64,000 bases of DNA, from positions 124,001 through 188,000 of the forward strand of contig JARGSG010000100.1 of NCBI GenBank assembly GCA_030374805.1, in the 5' to 3' direction. Positions within the stretch are counted from its first letter, which is position 1, and every line of letters starts with the position of its first letter. Below the pieces are notes generated by a model. The model was not told the origin of the DNA. It worked only from the letters and a program-made list of their open reading frames with translations, and made no database searches. Source of the stretch: Gracilaria gracilis. Taxonomy: Eukaryota; Rhodophyta; Florideophyceae; Gracilariales; Gracilariaceae. This document shows positions 50,758 to 64,000 of this stretch, piece by piece. The position numbers were made by a program, and so were the translations under genes.

Positions 50758-51640
50758 TGCCGGGGTTTAGGGGTTTTAGGGGTTTAGGGGTTCTTTGCGG
50801 TTTTTGGGGTTTGTATAAGGATTTGCGGGTTTGCTTTCGCCACGCAAAGAGCAAGCCAAATGGGCAAAGTTGGGGTTTAAGTCGGGGTTTGCACCGTGGT
50901 TTGCCAATCCAATTTTCCCCGATTCACTCCCGAAGTCCCTTCCGGCCTTATTTCTAAAGCACAAACGGCGTCCCAAAAGACCCAAAACGACTCGACGACG
51001 ACGACCTAAAACGACTCGCTCAAAGGCTCTCGGACGGCGCATCTGGCTATCACTATCAAGAGAGGCATGGAGCCAACCACGGCCCACCGACCCCCATCAT
51101 TTCCTCCCATTAAATCGACTCCTTCCATCATCTTTCCCGTGGACTTGCTTGCATTGCCATAGCTCCCAAACCCAAATATCGGCCCCTTAAATGTTCCACG
51201 ACGGACTTGAACGCTGTCAGGAGGCGTATGTAGCCAGGCATTGCCCACCCGCCACCATCATTTCCTCGCATTAAATCAACTTTTGCAAACCCCGGGTTTG
51301 TTGCGGTGTTTTAGGGGTTGGAGAGCTGCTTCCTAACGCAAGTGAAAAAAAGAAAAATGGGGTTTAAAAATGGGGTTTAGCTTGCGTTTGCCTTTGAAAC
51401 GGCATTTACCCTCAAAAGTGAAACAAATTCGGAACCTGCATCCAACATGGTCTTAAACTAATATCTATTATACCATTATATAGCAACGATAACAAATAAA
51501 CACCTGATCGACAACTAATGCCGATTCCTCGTACCTCCCATCACCCGCCTACCATTGTACACATTATTTTTACACAATCTGCAGACCGATAAACCATTCA
51601 AAGCGCCCAGAAAGCACTCAGGCAGCCTCAGTGCTGCAGC
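50758..51640. other. T/G-rich tract and satellite border
   Basis: GGGGTTTAGGGGTTTTAGGGG at ~50763-50790 and scattered GGGGTTT motifs (50870-50885, 51300-51380) resemble degenerate telomere-type repeats. A direct repeat with CCACCATCATTTCCTCSCAT TAAATCRACT occurs at 51089-51122 and 51250-51283. No gene. Degenerate satellite sequence begins near 51590. Confidence 0.5.
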
Positions 51641-51670
51641 CCTTCCCAGTTACCTCTCATCGAAATCATC

Positions 51671-53280
51671 CTCCATCTCCACAACCGCTCACTCACTCGA
51701 TGCACTATATTACCAACCAGCCACCCAGTTCGCAGCTACTCCATTCTCATCCCAAACCATCATCACCCGACCGCTCATCGCGCACTCCGGTACCTGTTCA
51801 ACAACCCCAGCTACCTCTCATCGAAATCATCCTTTATGTCCATGACCGCTGACCCACTCGATGCACTATCTTACCAACCAGCCACGTAGTGCGCAGCTAC
51901 TCCATTCTCATCCCAAACCATCATCACCCAACCACTCATCGCGCACTTCGTCACCTTTTCAACAACCCCAGCTACCTCTCATCGAAATCATCCTTTATGT
52001 CCATGACCGCTGACCCACTCGATGCACTATCTTACCAACCAGCCACCTAGTGCGCAGCTACTCCATTCTCATCCCAAACCATCATCACCCAACCACTCAT
52101 CGCGCACTTCGTCACCTTTTCAACAACCCCAGCTACCTCTCTTCGAAATCATCCTTTATGTCCATGACCGCTGACCCACTCGATGCACTATCTTACCAAT
52201 CAGCCACCCAGTGCTCAGCTACTCCATTCTCACACCAAACTATCACCATTCGACCGCTCATCGCGCACTCCGTCACCTCTTCAACAACGCCAGCTACCTC
52301 TCATCGATATCATCCTCCATCTCCACAACCGCTCACCCACTCGATGCACCATCTTACCAACCAGCCACCCAGTGCTCAGCTACTCTATTCTCATCCCAAA
52401 CCATCATCACCCGGTCGCTCACCGCGTACTCCGTCACCTCTTCAACAACGCCAGCTACCTCTCATCGAAATCATCCTCCATCTCCACAACCGCTCACCCA
52501 CTCGATGCACCATCATACCAATCAGCCACCCAGTGCTCAGCTACTCCATTCTCACACCAAACCATCATCACCCGACCGCTCCTCGCGCACTCCCTCACCT
52601 CTTCAATAACCCCAGCTACCTCTCATCGAAATCATCCTTTATGTCCATGACCGCTGACCCACTCGATGCACTATCTTACCAATCAGCCACCCAGTGCTCA
52701 GGTACTCCATTCTCACACCAAACTATCACCACGCGACCGCTCATCGCGCACTTCGTCACCTCTTCAACAACCCCAGCTACCTCTTATCGATATCATCCTC
52801 CATCTCCACAACCGCTCATCCACTCGATGCATCGTCTTCCCAACCAGGCACCCAGTGCTCAGCTACTCTATTCTCACACCAAACCATCATCACCCAACCA
52901 CTCATCGCGCACTCCGTCACCTCTTCAACAACGCCAGCTACCTCTCATCGATATCATCCTCCATCTCCACAACCGCTCACCCACTCGATGCACCATCTTA
53001 CCAACCAGCCACCCAGTGCTCAGCTACTCTATTCTCATCCCAAACCATCATCACCCGGTCGCTCACCGCGTACTCCGTCACCTCTTCAACAACGCCAGCT
53101 ACCTTTCATCGAAATCATCCTCCATCTCCACAACCGCTCACTCACTCGATGCACTATCTTACCAACCAGCCACCCAGTTCGCAGCTACTCCATTCTCACA
53201 CCAAACCATCATCACCCGACCGCTCCTCGCGCACTCCCTCACCTCTTCAACAACCCCAGCTACCTCTCATCGAAATCATC
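51671..53280 (+). repeat. Higher-order repeat copy 1 (10 monomers, 1610 bp)
   Basis: Phase set at CTCCATCTCCACAACCGCTC followed by the diagnostic CACTATATTACC monomer. Repeats exactly 1610 bp later; the one difference I noticed from copy 2 is AATAACC against AACAACC near 52607. Confidence 0.93.
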
Positions 53281-54890
53281 CTCCATCTCCACAACCGCTC
53301 ACTCACTCGATGCACTATATTACCAACCAGCCACCCAGTTCGCAGCTACTCCATTCTCATCCCAAACCATCATCACCCGACCGCTCATCGCGCACTCCGG
53401 TACCTGTTCAACAACCCCAGCTACCTCTCATCGAAATCATCCTTTATGTCCATGACCGCTGACCCACTCGATGCACTATCTTACCAACCAGCCACGTAGT
53501 GCGCAGCTACTCCATTCTCATCCCAAACCATCATCACCCAACCACTCATCGCGCACTTCGTCACCTTTTCAACAACCCCAGCTACCTCTCATCGAAATCA
53601 TCCTTTATGTCCATGACCGCTGACCCACTCGATGCACTATCTTACCAACCAGCCACCTAGTGCGCAGCTACTCCATTCTCATCCCAAACCATCATCACCC
53701 AACCACTCATCGCGCACTTCGTCACCTTTTCAACAACCCCAGCTACCTCTCTTCGAAATCATCCTTTATGTCCATGACCGCTGACCCACTCGATGCACTA
53801 TCTTACCAATCAGCCACCCAGTGCTCAGCTACTCCATTCTCACACCAAACTATCACCATTCGACCGCTCATCGCGCACTCCGTCACCTCTTCAACAACGC
53901 CAGCTACCTCTCATCGATATCATCCTCCATCTCCACAACCGCTCACCCACTCGATGCACCATCTTACCAACCAGCCACCCAGTGCTCAGCTACTCTATTC
54001 TCATCCCAAACCATCATCACCCGGTCGCTCACCGCGTACTCCGTCACCTCTTCAACAACGCCAGCTACCTCTCATCGAAATCATCCTCCATCTCCACAAC
54101 CGCTCACCCACTCGATGCACCATCATACCAATCAGCCACCCAGTGCTCAGCTACTCCATTCTCACACCAAACCATCATCACCCGACCGCTCCTCGCGCAC
54201 TCCCTCACCTCTTCAACAACCCCAGCTACCTCTCATCGAAATCATCCTTTATGTCCATGACCGCTGACCCACTCGATGCACTATCTTACCAATCAGCCAC
54301 CCAGTGCTCAGGTACTCCATTCTCACACCAAACTATCACCACGCGACCGCTCATCGCGCACTTCGTCACCTCTTCAACAACCCCAGCTACCTCTTATCGA
54401 TATCATCCTCCATCTCCACAACCGCTCATCCACTCGATGCATCGTCTTCCCAACCAGGCACCCAGTGCTCAGCTACTCTATTCTCACACCAAACCATCAT
54501 CACCCAACCACTCATCGCGCACTCCGTCACCTCTTCAACAACGCCAGCTACCTCTCATCGATATCATCCTCCATCTCCACAACCGCTCACCCACTCGATG
54601 CACCATCTTACCAACCAGCCACCCAGTGCTCAGCTACTCTATTCTCATCCCAAACCATCATCACCCGGTCGCTCACCGCGTACTCCGTCACCTCTTCAAC
54701 AACGCCAGCTACCTTTCATCGAAATCATCCTCCATCTCCACAACCGCTCACTCACTCGATGCACTATCTTACCAACCAGCCACCCAGTTCGCAGCTACTC
54801 CATTCTCACACCAAACCATCATCACCCGACCGCTCCTCGCGCACTCCCTCACCTCTTCAACAACCCCAGCTACCTCTCATCGAAATCATC
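53281..54890 (+). repeat. Higher-order repeat copy 2
   Basis: Essentially identical to copies 1 and 3 over 1610 bp, with the same order of monomer variants. Confidence 0.93.
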
Positions 54891-56500
54891 CTCCATCTCC
54901 ACAACCGCTCACTCACTCGATGCACTATATTACCAACCAGCCACCCAGTTCGCAGCTACTCCATTCTCATCCCAAACCATCATCACCCGACCGCTCATCG
55001 CGCACTCCGGTACCTGTTCAACAACCCCAGCTACCTCTCATCGAAATCATCCTTTATGTCCATGACCGCTGACCCACTCGATGCACTATCTTACCAACCA
55101 GCCACGTAGTGCGCAGCTACTCCATTCTCATCCCAAACCATCATCACCCAACCACTCATCGCGCACTTCGTCACCTTTTCAACAACCCCAGCTACCTCTC
55201 ATCGAAATCATCCTTTATGTCCATGACCGCTGACCCACTCGATGCACTATCTTACCAACCAGCCACCTAGTGCGCAGCTACTCCATTCTCATCCCAAACC
55301 ATCATCACCCAACCACTCATCGCGCACTTCGTCACCTTTTCAACAACCCCAGCTACCTCTCTTCGAAATCATCCTTTATGTCCATGACCGCTGACCCACT
55401 CGATGCACTATCTTACCAATCAGCCACCCAGTGCTCAGCTACTCCATTCTCACACCAAACTATCACCATTCGACCGCTCATCGCGCACTCCGTCACCTCT
55501 TCAACAACGCCAGCTACCTCTCATCGATATCATCCTCCATCTCCACAACCGCTCACCCACTCGATGCACCATCTTACCAACCAGCCACCCAGTGCTCAGC
55601 TACTCTATTCTCATCCCAAACCATCATCACCCGGTCGCTCACCGCGTACTCCGTCACCTCTTCAACAACGCCAGCTACCTCTCATCGAAATCATCCTCCA
55701 TCTCCACAACCGCTCACCCACTCGATGCACCATCATACCAATCAGCCACCCAGTGCTCAGCTACTCCATTCTCACACCAAACCATCATCACCCGACCGCT
55801 CCTCGCGCACTCCCTCACCTCTTCAACAACCCCAGCTACCTCTCATCGAAATCATCCTTTATGTCCATGACCGCTGACCCACTCGATGCACTATCTTACC
55901 AATCAGCCACCCAGTGCTCAGGTACTCCATTCTCACACCAAACTATCACCACGCGACCGCTCATCGCGCACTTCGTCACCTCTTCAACAACCCCAGCTAC
56001 CTCTTATCGATATCATCCTCCATCTCCACAACCGCTCATCCACTCGATGCATCGTCTTCCCAACCAGGCACCCAGTGCTCAGCTACTCTATTCTCACACC
56101 AAACCATCATCACCCAACCACTCATCGCGCACTCCGTCACCTCTTCAACAACGCCAGCTACCTCTCATCGATATCATCCTCCATCTCCACAACCGCTCAC
56201 CCACTCGATGCACCATCTTACCAACCAGCCACCCAGTGCTCAGCTACTCTATTCTCATCCCAAACCATCATCACCCGGTCGCTCACCGCGTACTCCGTCA
56301 CCTCTTCAACAACGCCAGCTACCTTTCATCGAAATCATCCTCCATCTCCACAACCGCTCACTCACTCGATGCACTATCTTACCAACCAGCCACCCAGTTC
56401 GCAGCTACTCCATTCTCACACCAAACCATCATCACCCGACCGCTCCTCGCGCACTCCCTCACCTCTTCAACAACCCCAGCTACCTCTCATCGAAATCATC
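54891..56500 (+). repeat. Higher-order repeat copy 3
   Basis: Same ten-monomer order. Copy 4 begins at 56501. Confidence 0.93.
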
Positions 56501-59500
56501 CTCCATCTCCACAACCGCTCACTCACTCGATGCACTATATTACCAACCAGCCACCCAGTTCGCAGCTACTCCATTCTCATCCCAAACCATCATCACCCGA
56601 CCGCTCATCGCGCACTCCGGTACCTGTTCAACAACCCCAGCTACCTCTCATCGAAATCATCCTTTATGTCCATGACCGCTGACCCACTCGATGCACTATC
56701 TTACCAACCAGCCACGTAGTGCGCAGCTACTCCATTCTCATCCCAAACCATCATCACCCAACCACTCATCGCGCACTTCGTCACCTTTTCAACAACCCCA
56801 GCTACCTCTCATCGAAATCATCCTTTATGTCCATGACCGCTGACCCACTCGATGCACTATCTTACCAACCAGCCACCTAGTGCGCAGCTACTCCATTCTC
56901 ATCCCAAACCATCATCACCCAACCACTCATCGCGCACTTCGTCACCTTTTCAACAACCCCAGCTACCTCTCTTCGAAATCATCCTTTATGTCCATGACCG
57001 CTGACCCACTCGATGCACTATCTTACCAATCAGCCACCCAGTGCTCAGCTACTCCATTCTCACACCAAACTATCACCATTCGACCGCTCATCGCGCACTC
57101 CGTCACCTCTTCAACAACGCCAGCTACCTCTCATCGATATCATCCTCCATCTCCACAACCGCTCACCCACTCGATGCACCATCTTACCAACCAGCCACCC
57201 AGTGCTCAGCTACTCTATTCTCATCCCAAACCATCATCACCCGGTCGCTCACCGCGTACTCCGTCACCTCTTCAACAACGCCAGCTACCTCTCATCGAAA
57301 TCATCCTCCATCTCCACAACCGCTCACCCACTCGATGCACCATCATACCAATCAGCCACCCAGTGCTCAGCTACTCCATTCTCACACCAAACCATCATCA
57401 CCCGACCGCTCCTCGCGCACTCCCTCACCTCTTCAACAACCCCAGCTACCTCTCATCGAAATCATCCTTTATGTCCATGACCGCTGACCCACTCGATGCA
57501 CTATCTTACCAATCAGCCACCCAGTGCTCAGCTACTCCATTCTCACACCAAACTATCACCATTCGACCGCTCATCGCGCACTCCGTCACCTCTTCAACAA
57601 CGCCAGCTACCTCTCATCGATATCATCCTCCATCTCCACAACCGCTCACCCACTCGATGCACCATCTTACCAACCAGCCACCCAGTGCTCAGCTACTCTA
57701 TTCTCATCCCAAACCATCATCACCCGGTCGCTCACCGCGTACTCCGTCACCTCTTCAACAACGCCAGCTACCTCTTATCGAAATCATCCTCCATCTCCAC
57801 AACCGCTCACCCACTCGATGCACCATCATACCAATCAGCCACCCAGTGCTCAGCTACTCCATTCTCACACCAAACCATCATCACCCGACCGCTCCTCGCG
57901 CACTCCCTCACCTCTTCAACAACCCCAGCTACCTCTCATCGAAATCATCCTCCATCTCCACAACCGCTCACCCACTCGATGCACCATCATACCAATCAGC
58001 CACCCAGTGCTCAGCTACTCTATTCTCATCCCAAACCATCATCACCCGGTCGCTCACCGCGTACTCCGCCACCTCTTCAACAACGCCAGCTACCTCTCAT
58101 CGAAATCATCCTCCATCTCCACAACCGCTCATCCACTCGATGCATCGTCTTCCCAACCAGGCACCCAGTGCTCAGCTACTCTATTCTCACACCAAACCAT
58201 CATCACCCAACCACTCATCGCGCACTCCGTCACCTCTTCAACAACGCCAGCTACCTCTCATCGATATCATCCTCCATCTCCACAACCGCTCACCCACTCG
58301 ATGCACCATCTTACCAACCAGCCACCCAGTGCTCAGCTACTCTATTCTCATCCCAAACCATCATCACCCGGTCGCTCACCGCGTACTCCGTCACCTCTTC
58401 AACAACGCCAGCTACCTTTCATCGAAATCATCCTCCATCTCCACAACCGCTCACTCACTCGATGCACTATCTTACCAACCAGCCACCCAGTTCGCAGCTA
58501 CTCCATTCTCACACCAAACCATCATCACCCGACCGCTCCTCGCGCACTCCCTCACCTCTTCAACAACCCCAGCTACCTCTCATCGAAATCATCCTCCATC
58601 TCCACAACCGCTCACTCACTCGATGCACTATCTTACCAACCAGCCACCCAGTTCGCAGCTACTCCATTCTCATCCCAAACCATCATCACCCGACCGCTCA
58701 TCGCGCACTCCGGTACCTGTTCAACAACCCCAGCTACCTCTCATCGAAATCATCCTTTATGTCCATGACCGCTGACCCACTCGATGCACTATCTTACCAA
58801 CCAGCCACCTAGTGCGCAGCTACTCCATTCTCATCCCAAACCATCATCACCCAACCACTCATCGCGCACTTCGTCACCTTTTCAACAACCCCAGCTACCT
58901 CTCTTCGAAATCATCCTTTATGTCCATGACCGCTGACCCACTCGATGCACTATCTTACCAATCAGCCACCCAGTGCTCAGCTACTCCATTCTCACACCAA
59001 ACTATCACCATTCGACCGCTCATCGCGCACTCCGTCACCTCTTCAACAACGCCAGCTACCTCTCATCGATATCATCCTCCATCTCCACAACCGCTCACCC
59101 ACTCGATGCACCATCTTACCAACCAGCCACCCAGTGCTCAGCTACTCTATTCTCATCCCAAACCATCATCACCCGGTCGCTCACCGCGTACTCCGTCACC
59201 TCTTCAACAACGCCAGCTACCTCTCATCGAAATCATCCTCCATCTCCACAACCGCTCACCCACTCGATGCACCATCATACCAATCAGCCACCCAGTGCTC
59301 AGCTACTCCATTCTCACACCAAACCATCATCACCCGACCGCTCCTCGCGCACTCCCTCACCTCTTCAACAACCCCAGCTACCTCTCATCGAAATCATCCT
59401 TTATGTCCATGACCGCTGACCCACTCGATGCACTATCTTACCAATCAGCCACCCAGTGCTCAGGTACTCCATTCTCACACCAAACTATCACCACGCGACC

Positions 59501-62500
59501 GCTCATCGCGCACTTCGTCACCTCTTCAACAACCCCAGCTACCTCTTATCGATATCATCCTCCATCTCCACAACCGCTCATCCACGGTACCTGTTCAACA
59601 ACCCCAGCTACCTCTCATCGAAATCATCCTTTATGTCCGCTGACCCACTCGATGCACTATCTTACCAACCAGCCACGTAGTGCGCAGCTACTCCATTCTC
59701 ATCCCAAACCATCATCACCCAACCACTCATCGCGCACTTCGTCACCTTTTCAACAACCCCAGCTACCTCTCTTCGAAATCATCCTTTATGTCCATGACCG
59801 CTGACCCACTCGATGCACTATCTTACCAATCAGCCACCCAGTGCTCAGCTACTCCATTCTCACACCAAACTATCACCATTCGACCGCTCATCGCGCACTC
59901 CGTCACCTCTTCAACAACGCCAGCTACCTCTCATCGATATCATCCTCCATCTCCACAACCGCTCACCCACTCGATGCACCATCTTACCAACCAGCCACCC
60001 AGTGCTCAGCTACTCTATTCTCATCCCAAACCATCATCACCCGGTCGCTCACCGCGCACTCCCTCACCTCTTCAACAACCCCAGCTACCTCTCATCGAAA
60101 TCATCCTTTATGTCCATGACCGCTGACCCACTCGATGCACTATCTTACCAATCAGCCACCCAGTGCTCAGGTACTCCATTCTCACACCAAACTATCACCA
60201 CGCGACCGCTCATCGCGCACTTCGTCACCTCTTCAACAACCCCAGCTACCTCTTATCGATATCATCCTCCATCTCCACAACCGCTCATCCACTCGATGCA
60301 TCGTCTTCCCAACCAGGCACCCAGTGCTCAGCTACTCTATTCTCACACCAAACCATCATCACCCAACCACTCATCGCGCACTCCGTCACCTCTTCAACAA
60401 CGCCAGCTACCTCTCATCGATATCATCCTCCATCTCCACAACCGCTCACCCACTCGATGCACCATCTTACCAACCAGCCACCCAGTGCTCAGCTACTCTA
60501 TTCTCATCCCAAACCATCATCACCCGGTCGCTCACCGCGTACTCCGTCACCTCTTCAACAACGCCAGCTACCTTTCATCGAAATCATCCTCCATCTCCAC
60601 AACCGCTCACTCACTCGATGCACTATCTTACCAACCAGCCACCCAGTTCGCAGCTACTCCATTCTCACACCAAACCATCATCACCCGACCGCTCCTCGCG
60701 CACTCCCTCACCTCTTCAACAACCCCAGCTACCTCTCATCGAAATCATCCTCCATCTCCACAACCGCTCACTCACTCGATGCACTATCTTACCAACCAGC
60801 CACCCAGTTCGCAGCTACTCCATTCTCATCCCAAACCATCATCACCCGACCGCTCATCGCGCACTCCGGTACCTGTTCAACAACCCCAGCTACCTCTCAT
60901 CGAAATCATCCTTTATGTCCATGACCGCTGACCCACTCGATGCACTATCTTACCAACCAGCCACCTAGTGCGCAGCTACTCCATTCTCATCCCAAACCAT
61001 CATCACCCAACCACTCATCGCGCACTTCGTCACCTTTTCAACAACCCCAGCTACCTCTCTTCGAAATCATCCTTTATGTCCATGACCGCTGACCCACTCG
61101 ATGCACTATCTTACCAACCAGCCACCCAGTTCGCAGCTACTCCATTCTCATCCCAAACCATCATCACCCGACCGCTCATCGCGCACTCCGGTACCTGTTC
61201 AACAACCCCAGCTACCTCTCATCGAAATCATCCTTTATGTCCATGACCGCTGACCCACTCGATGCACCATCTTACCAACCAGCCACCCAGTGCTCAGCTA
61301 CTCTATTCTCATCCCAAACCATCATCACCCGGTCGCTCACCGCGTACTCCGTCACCTCTTCAACAACGCCAGCTACCTCTCATCGAAATCATCCTCCATC
61401 TCCACAACCGCTCACCCACTCGATGCACCATCATACCAATCAGCCACCCAGTGCTCAGCTACTCCATTCTCACACCAAACCATCATCACCCGACCGCTCC
61501 TCGCGCACTCCCTCACCTCTTCAACAACCCCAGCTACCTCTCATCGAAATCATCCTTTATGTCCATGACCGCTGACCCACTCGATGCACTATCTTACCAA
61601 TCAGCCACCCAGTGCTCAGGTACTCCATTCCCACACCAAACTATCACCACGCGACCGCTCATCGCGCACTTCGTCACCTCTTCAACAACCCCAGCTACCT
61701 CTTATCGATATCATCCTCCATCTCCACAACCGCTCATCCACTCGATGCATCGTCTTCCCAACCAGGCACCCAGTGCTCAGCTACTCTATTCTCACACCAA
61801 ACCATCATCACCCAACCACTCATCGCGCACTCCGTCACCTCTTCAACAACGCCAGCTACCTCTCATCGATATCATCCTCCATCTCCACAACCGCTCACCC
61901 ACTCGATGCACCATCTTACCAACCAGCCACCCAGTGCTCAGCTACTCTATTCTCATCCCAAACCATCATCACCCGGTCGCTCACCGCGTACTCCGTCACC
62001 TCTTCAACAACGCCAGCTACCTCTCATCGAAATCATCCTCCATCTCCACAACCGCTCACTCACTCGATGCACTATCTTACCAACCAGCCACCCAGTTCGC
62101 AGCTACTCCATTCTCACACCAAACCATCATCACCCGACCGCTCCTCGCGCACTCCCTCACCTCTTCAACAACCCCAGCTACCTCTCATCGAAATCATCCT
62201 CCATCTCCACAACCGCTCACTCACTCGATGCACTATCTTACCAACCAGCCACCCAGTTCGCAGCTACTCCATTCTCATCCCAAACCATCATCACCCGACC
62301 GCTCATCGCGCACTCCGGTACCTGTTCAACAACCCCAGCTACCTCTCATCGAAATCATCCTTTATGTCCATGACCGCTGACCCACTCGATGCACCATCTT
62401 ACCAACCAGCCACCCAGTGCTCAGCTACTCTATTCTCATCCCAAACCATCATCACCCGGTCGCTCACCGCGTACTCCGTCACCTCTTCAACAACGCCAGC

Positions 62501-64000
62501 TACCTCTCATCGAAATCATCCTCCATCTCCACAACCGCTCACCCACTCGATGCACCATCATACCAATCAGCCACCCAGTGCTCAGCTACTCCATTCTCAC
62601 ACCAAACCATCATCACCCGACCGCTCCTCGCGCACTCCCTCACCTCTTCAACAACCCCAGCTACCTCTCATCGAAATCATCCTTTATGTCCATGACCGCT
62701 GACCCACTCGATGCACTATCTTACCAATCAGCCACCCAGTGCTCAGGTACTCCATTCTCACACCAAACTATCACCACGCGACCGCTCATCGCGCACTTCG
62801 TCACCTCTTCAACAACCCCAGCTACCTCTTATCGATATCATCCTCCATCTCCACAACCGCTCATCCACTCGATGCATCGTCTTCCCAACCAGGCACCCAG
62901 TGCTCAGCTACTCTATTCTCACACCAAACCATCATCACCCAACCACTCATCGCGCACTCCGTCACCTCTTCAACAACGCCAGCTACCTCTCATCGATATC
63001 ATCCTCCATCTCCACAACCGCTCACCCACTCGATGCACCATCTTACCAACCAGCCACCCAGTGCTCAGCTACTCTATTCTCATCCCAAACCATCATCACC
63101 CGGTCGCTCACCGCGTACTCCGTCACCTCTTCAACAACGCCAGCTACCTTTCATCGAAATCATCCTCCATCTCCACAACCGCTCACTCACTCGATGCACT
63201 ATCTTACCAACCAGCCACCCAGTTCGCAGCTACTCCATTCTCACACCAAACCATCATCACCCGACCGCTCCTCGCGCACTCCCTCACCTCTTCAACAACC
63301 CCAGCTACCTCTCATCGAAATCATCCTCCATCTCCACAACCGCTCACCCACTCGATGCACCATCTTACCAACCAGCCACCCAGTGCTCAGCTACTCTATT
63401 CTCATCCCAAACCATCATCACCCGGTCGCTCACCGCGTACTCCGTCACCTCTTCAACAACGCCAGCTACCTCTCATCGAAATCATCCTCCATCTCCACAA
63501 CCGCTCACCCACTCGATGCACTATCTTACCAATCAGCCACCCAGTGCTCAGCTACTCCATTCTCACACCAAACCATCATCACCCGACCGCTCATCGCGCA
63601 CTCCGTCACCTCTTCAACAACCCCAGCTACCTCTCATCGAAATCATCCTTTATGTCCATGACCGCTGACCCACTCGATGCACTATCTTACCAATCAGCCA
63701 CCCAGTGCTCAGCTACTCCATTCTCACACCAAACTATCACCATTCGACCGCTCATCGCGCACTCCGTCACCTCTTCAACAACGCCAGCTACCTCTCATCG
63801 ATATCATCCTCCATCTCCACAACCGCTCACCCACTCGATGCACCATCTTACCAACCAGCCACCCAGTGCTCAGCTACTCTATTCTCATCCCAAACCATCA
63901 TCACCCGGTCGCTCACCGCGTACTCCGTCACCTCTTCAACAACGCCAGCTACCTCTCATCGAAATCATCCTCCATCTCCACAACCGCTCACCCACTCGAT
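56501..64000 (+). repeat. Rearranged higher-order repeat region
   Basis: Copy 4 follows the pattern to about 57530 and then inserts reordered monomers. The same landmark monomer recurs at 56880, 58812 (12 monomers later), 59680 (868 bp, out of 161-bp phase) and 60968 (8 monomers). Shortened monomers near 59585-59640 (TCATCCACGGTACCTG, TTTATGTCCGCTGACC) explain the loss of phase. Confidence 0.88.

Larger units (their letters stand above)
51640..64000 (+). repeat. 161-bp satellite array with higher-order repeats
   Basis: About 77 monomers of exactly 161 bp, shown by the CTCGATGCA landmark at 51696, 51857, 52018 and so on. The plus strand is visibly G-poor (C/A/T-rich). Monomer variants alternate features such as CACAACCGCTCACC or CATGACCGCTGACC, and CCACCCAGTGCTC or CCACSTAGTGCGC. 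The array runs off the window. Because 161 is not a multiple of 3 and stops occur only in two variants, long artefactual reading frames appear; none is a gene. Confidence 0.97.

Noticed and set aside
52050-63668. Long Ser/Pro/His-rich reading frames (up to 631 codons) on the plus strand
   Set aside because: They are produced by the 161-bp satellite, which lacks stops in most monomers; three overlapping frames read the same repeat and shift register every monomer.

Overview
The window is repeat-rich nuclear DNA of a eukaryote. Evidence for this includes a Ty1/copia retrotransposon, a CACTA/Plavaka-like transposase relic, tRNA-like SINE repeats, a MITE, a SET domain, a Ulp1-type protease, TATA-box promoters and a 12-kb satellite with higher-order structure. 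The long open frames are essentially intronless. Together with the copia and tyrosine-recombinase content this fits a red alga (florideophyte) best, but that guess is weak (about 0.4) and rests on general impressions of such genomes.

Layout. 1-1660: edge-truncated ParB/sulfiredoxin-like gene on the minus strand. 2072-4132: five near-perfect 70-76 bp palindromes and a duplicated ~810-bp module, each copy with an E-box/TATA promoter followed by three tandem ~70-nt hairpins. 4516-7646: decayed DNA methyltransferase-SET fusion on the plus strand. 8338-10997: relict coiled-coil gene split by a MITE. 11114-14411: broken CACTA/Plavaka-like transposase, convergent with the relict. 14500-15090: degenerate repeat arrays. 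16513-19389: tyrosine-recombinase-like gene YR1. 19390-21790: truncated copia gag-PR-INT, antisense. 21784-25590: tRNA-like SINEs and a copia RT/RNase H piece. 25.6-30 kb: mostly unreadable. 30-36.6 kb: GC-rich block with minisatellites and a triosephosphate isomerase pseudogene. 36655-38767: ~800-bp tandem repeats. 38880-39250: 10-bp minisatellite. 39343-50757: the most interesting unit, YR2 (intact, plus) and a ParB-like/Ulp1-like fusion gene (intact, minus), bordered and separated by copies of a 25-bp palindrome. 51640-64000: 161-bp satellite in 10-mer (1610-bp) higher-order repeats.

My reading is that the window holds at least one intact, apparently undescribed, tyrosine-recombinase mobile element (about 39.3-50.8 kb) carrying a ParB-Ulp1 accessory protein and its own dyad sites. 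A second YR copy (YR1) lies in a field of older mobile DNA. A separate decayed ParB plus methyltransferase-SET module, also organised around palindromes, lies at the left end. The right end looks like centromere-type or heterochromatic satellite. Family assignments rest on motif reading by eye; mobility, site function and centromere identity are inference.
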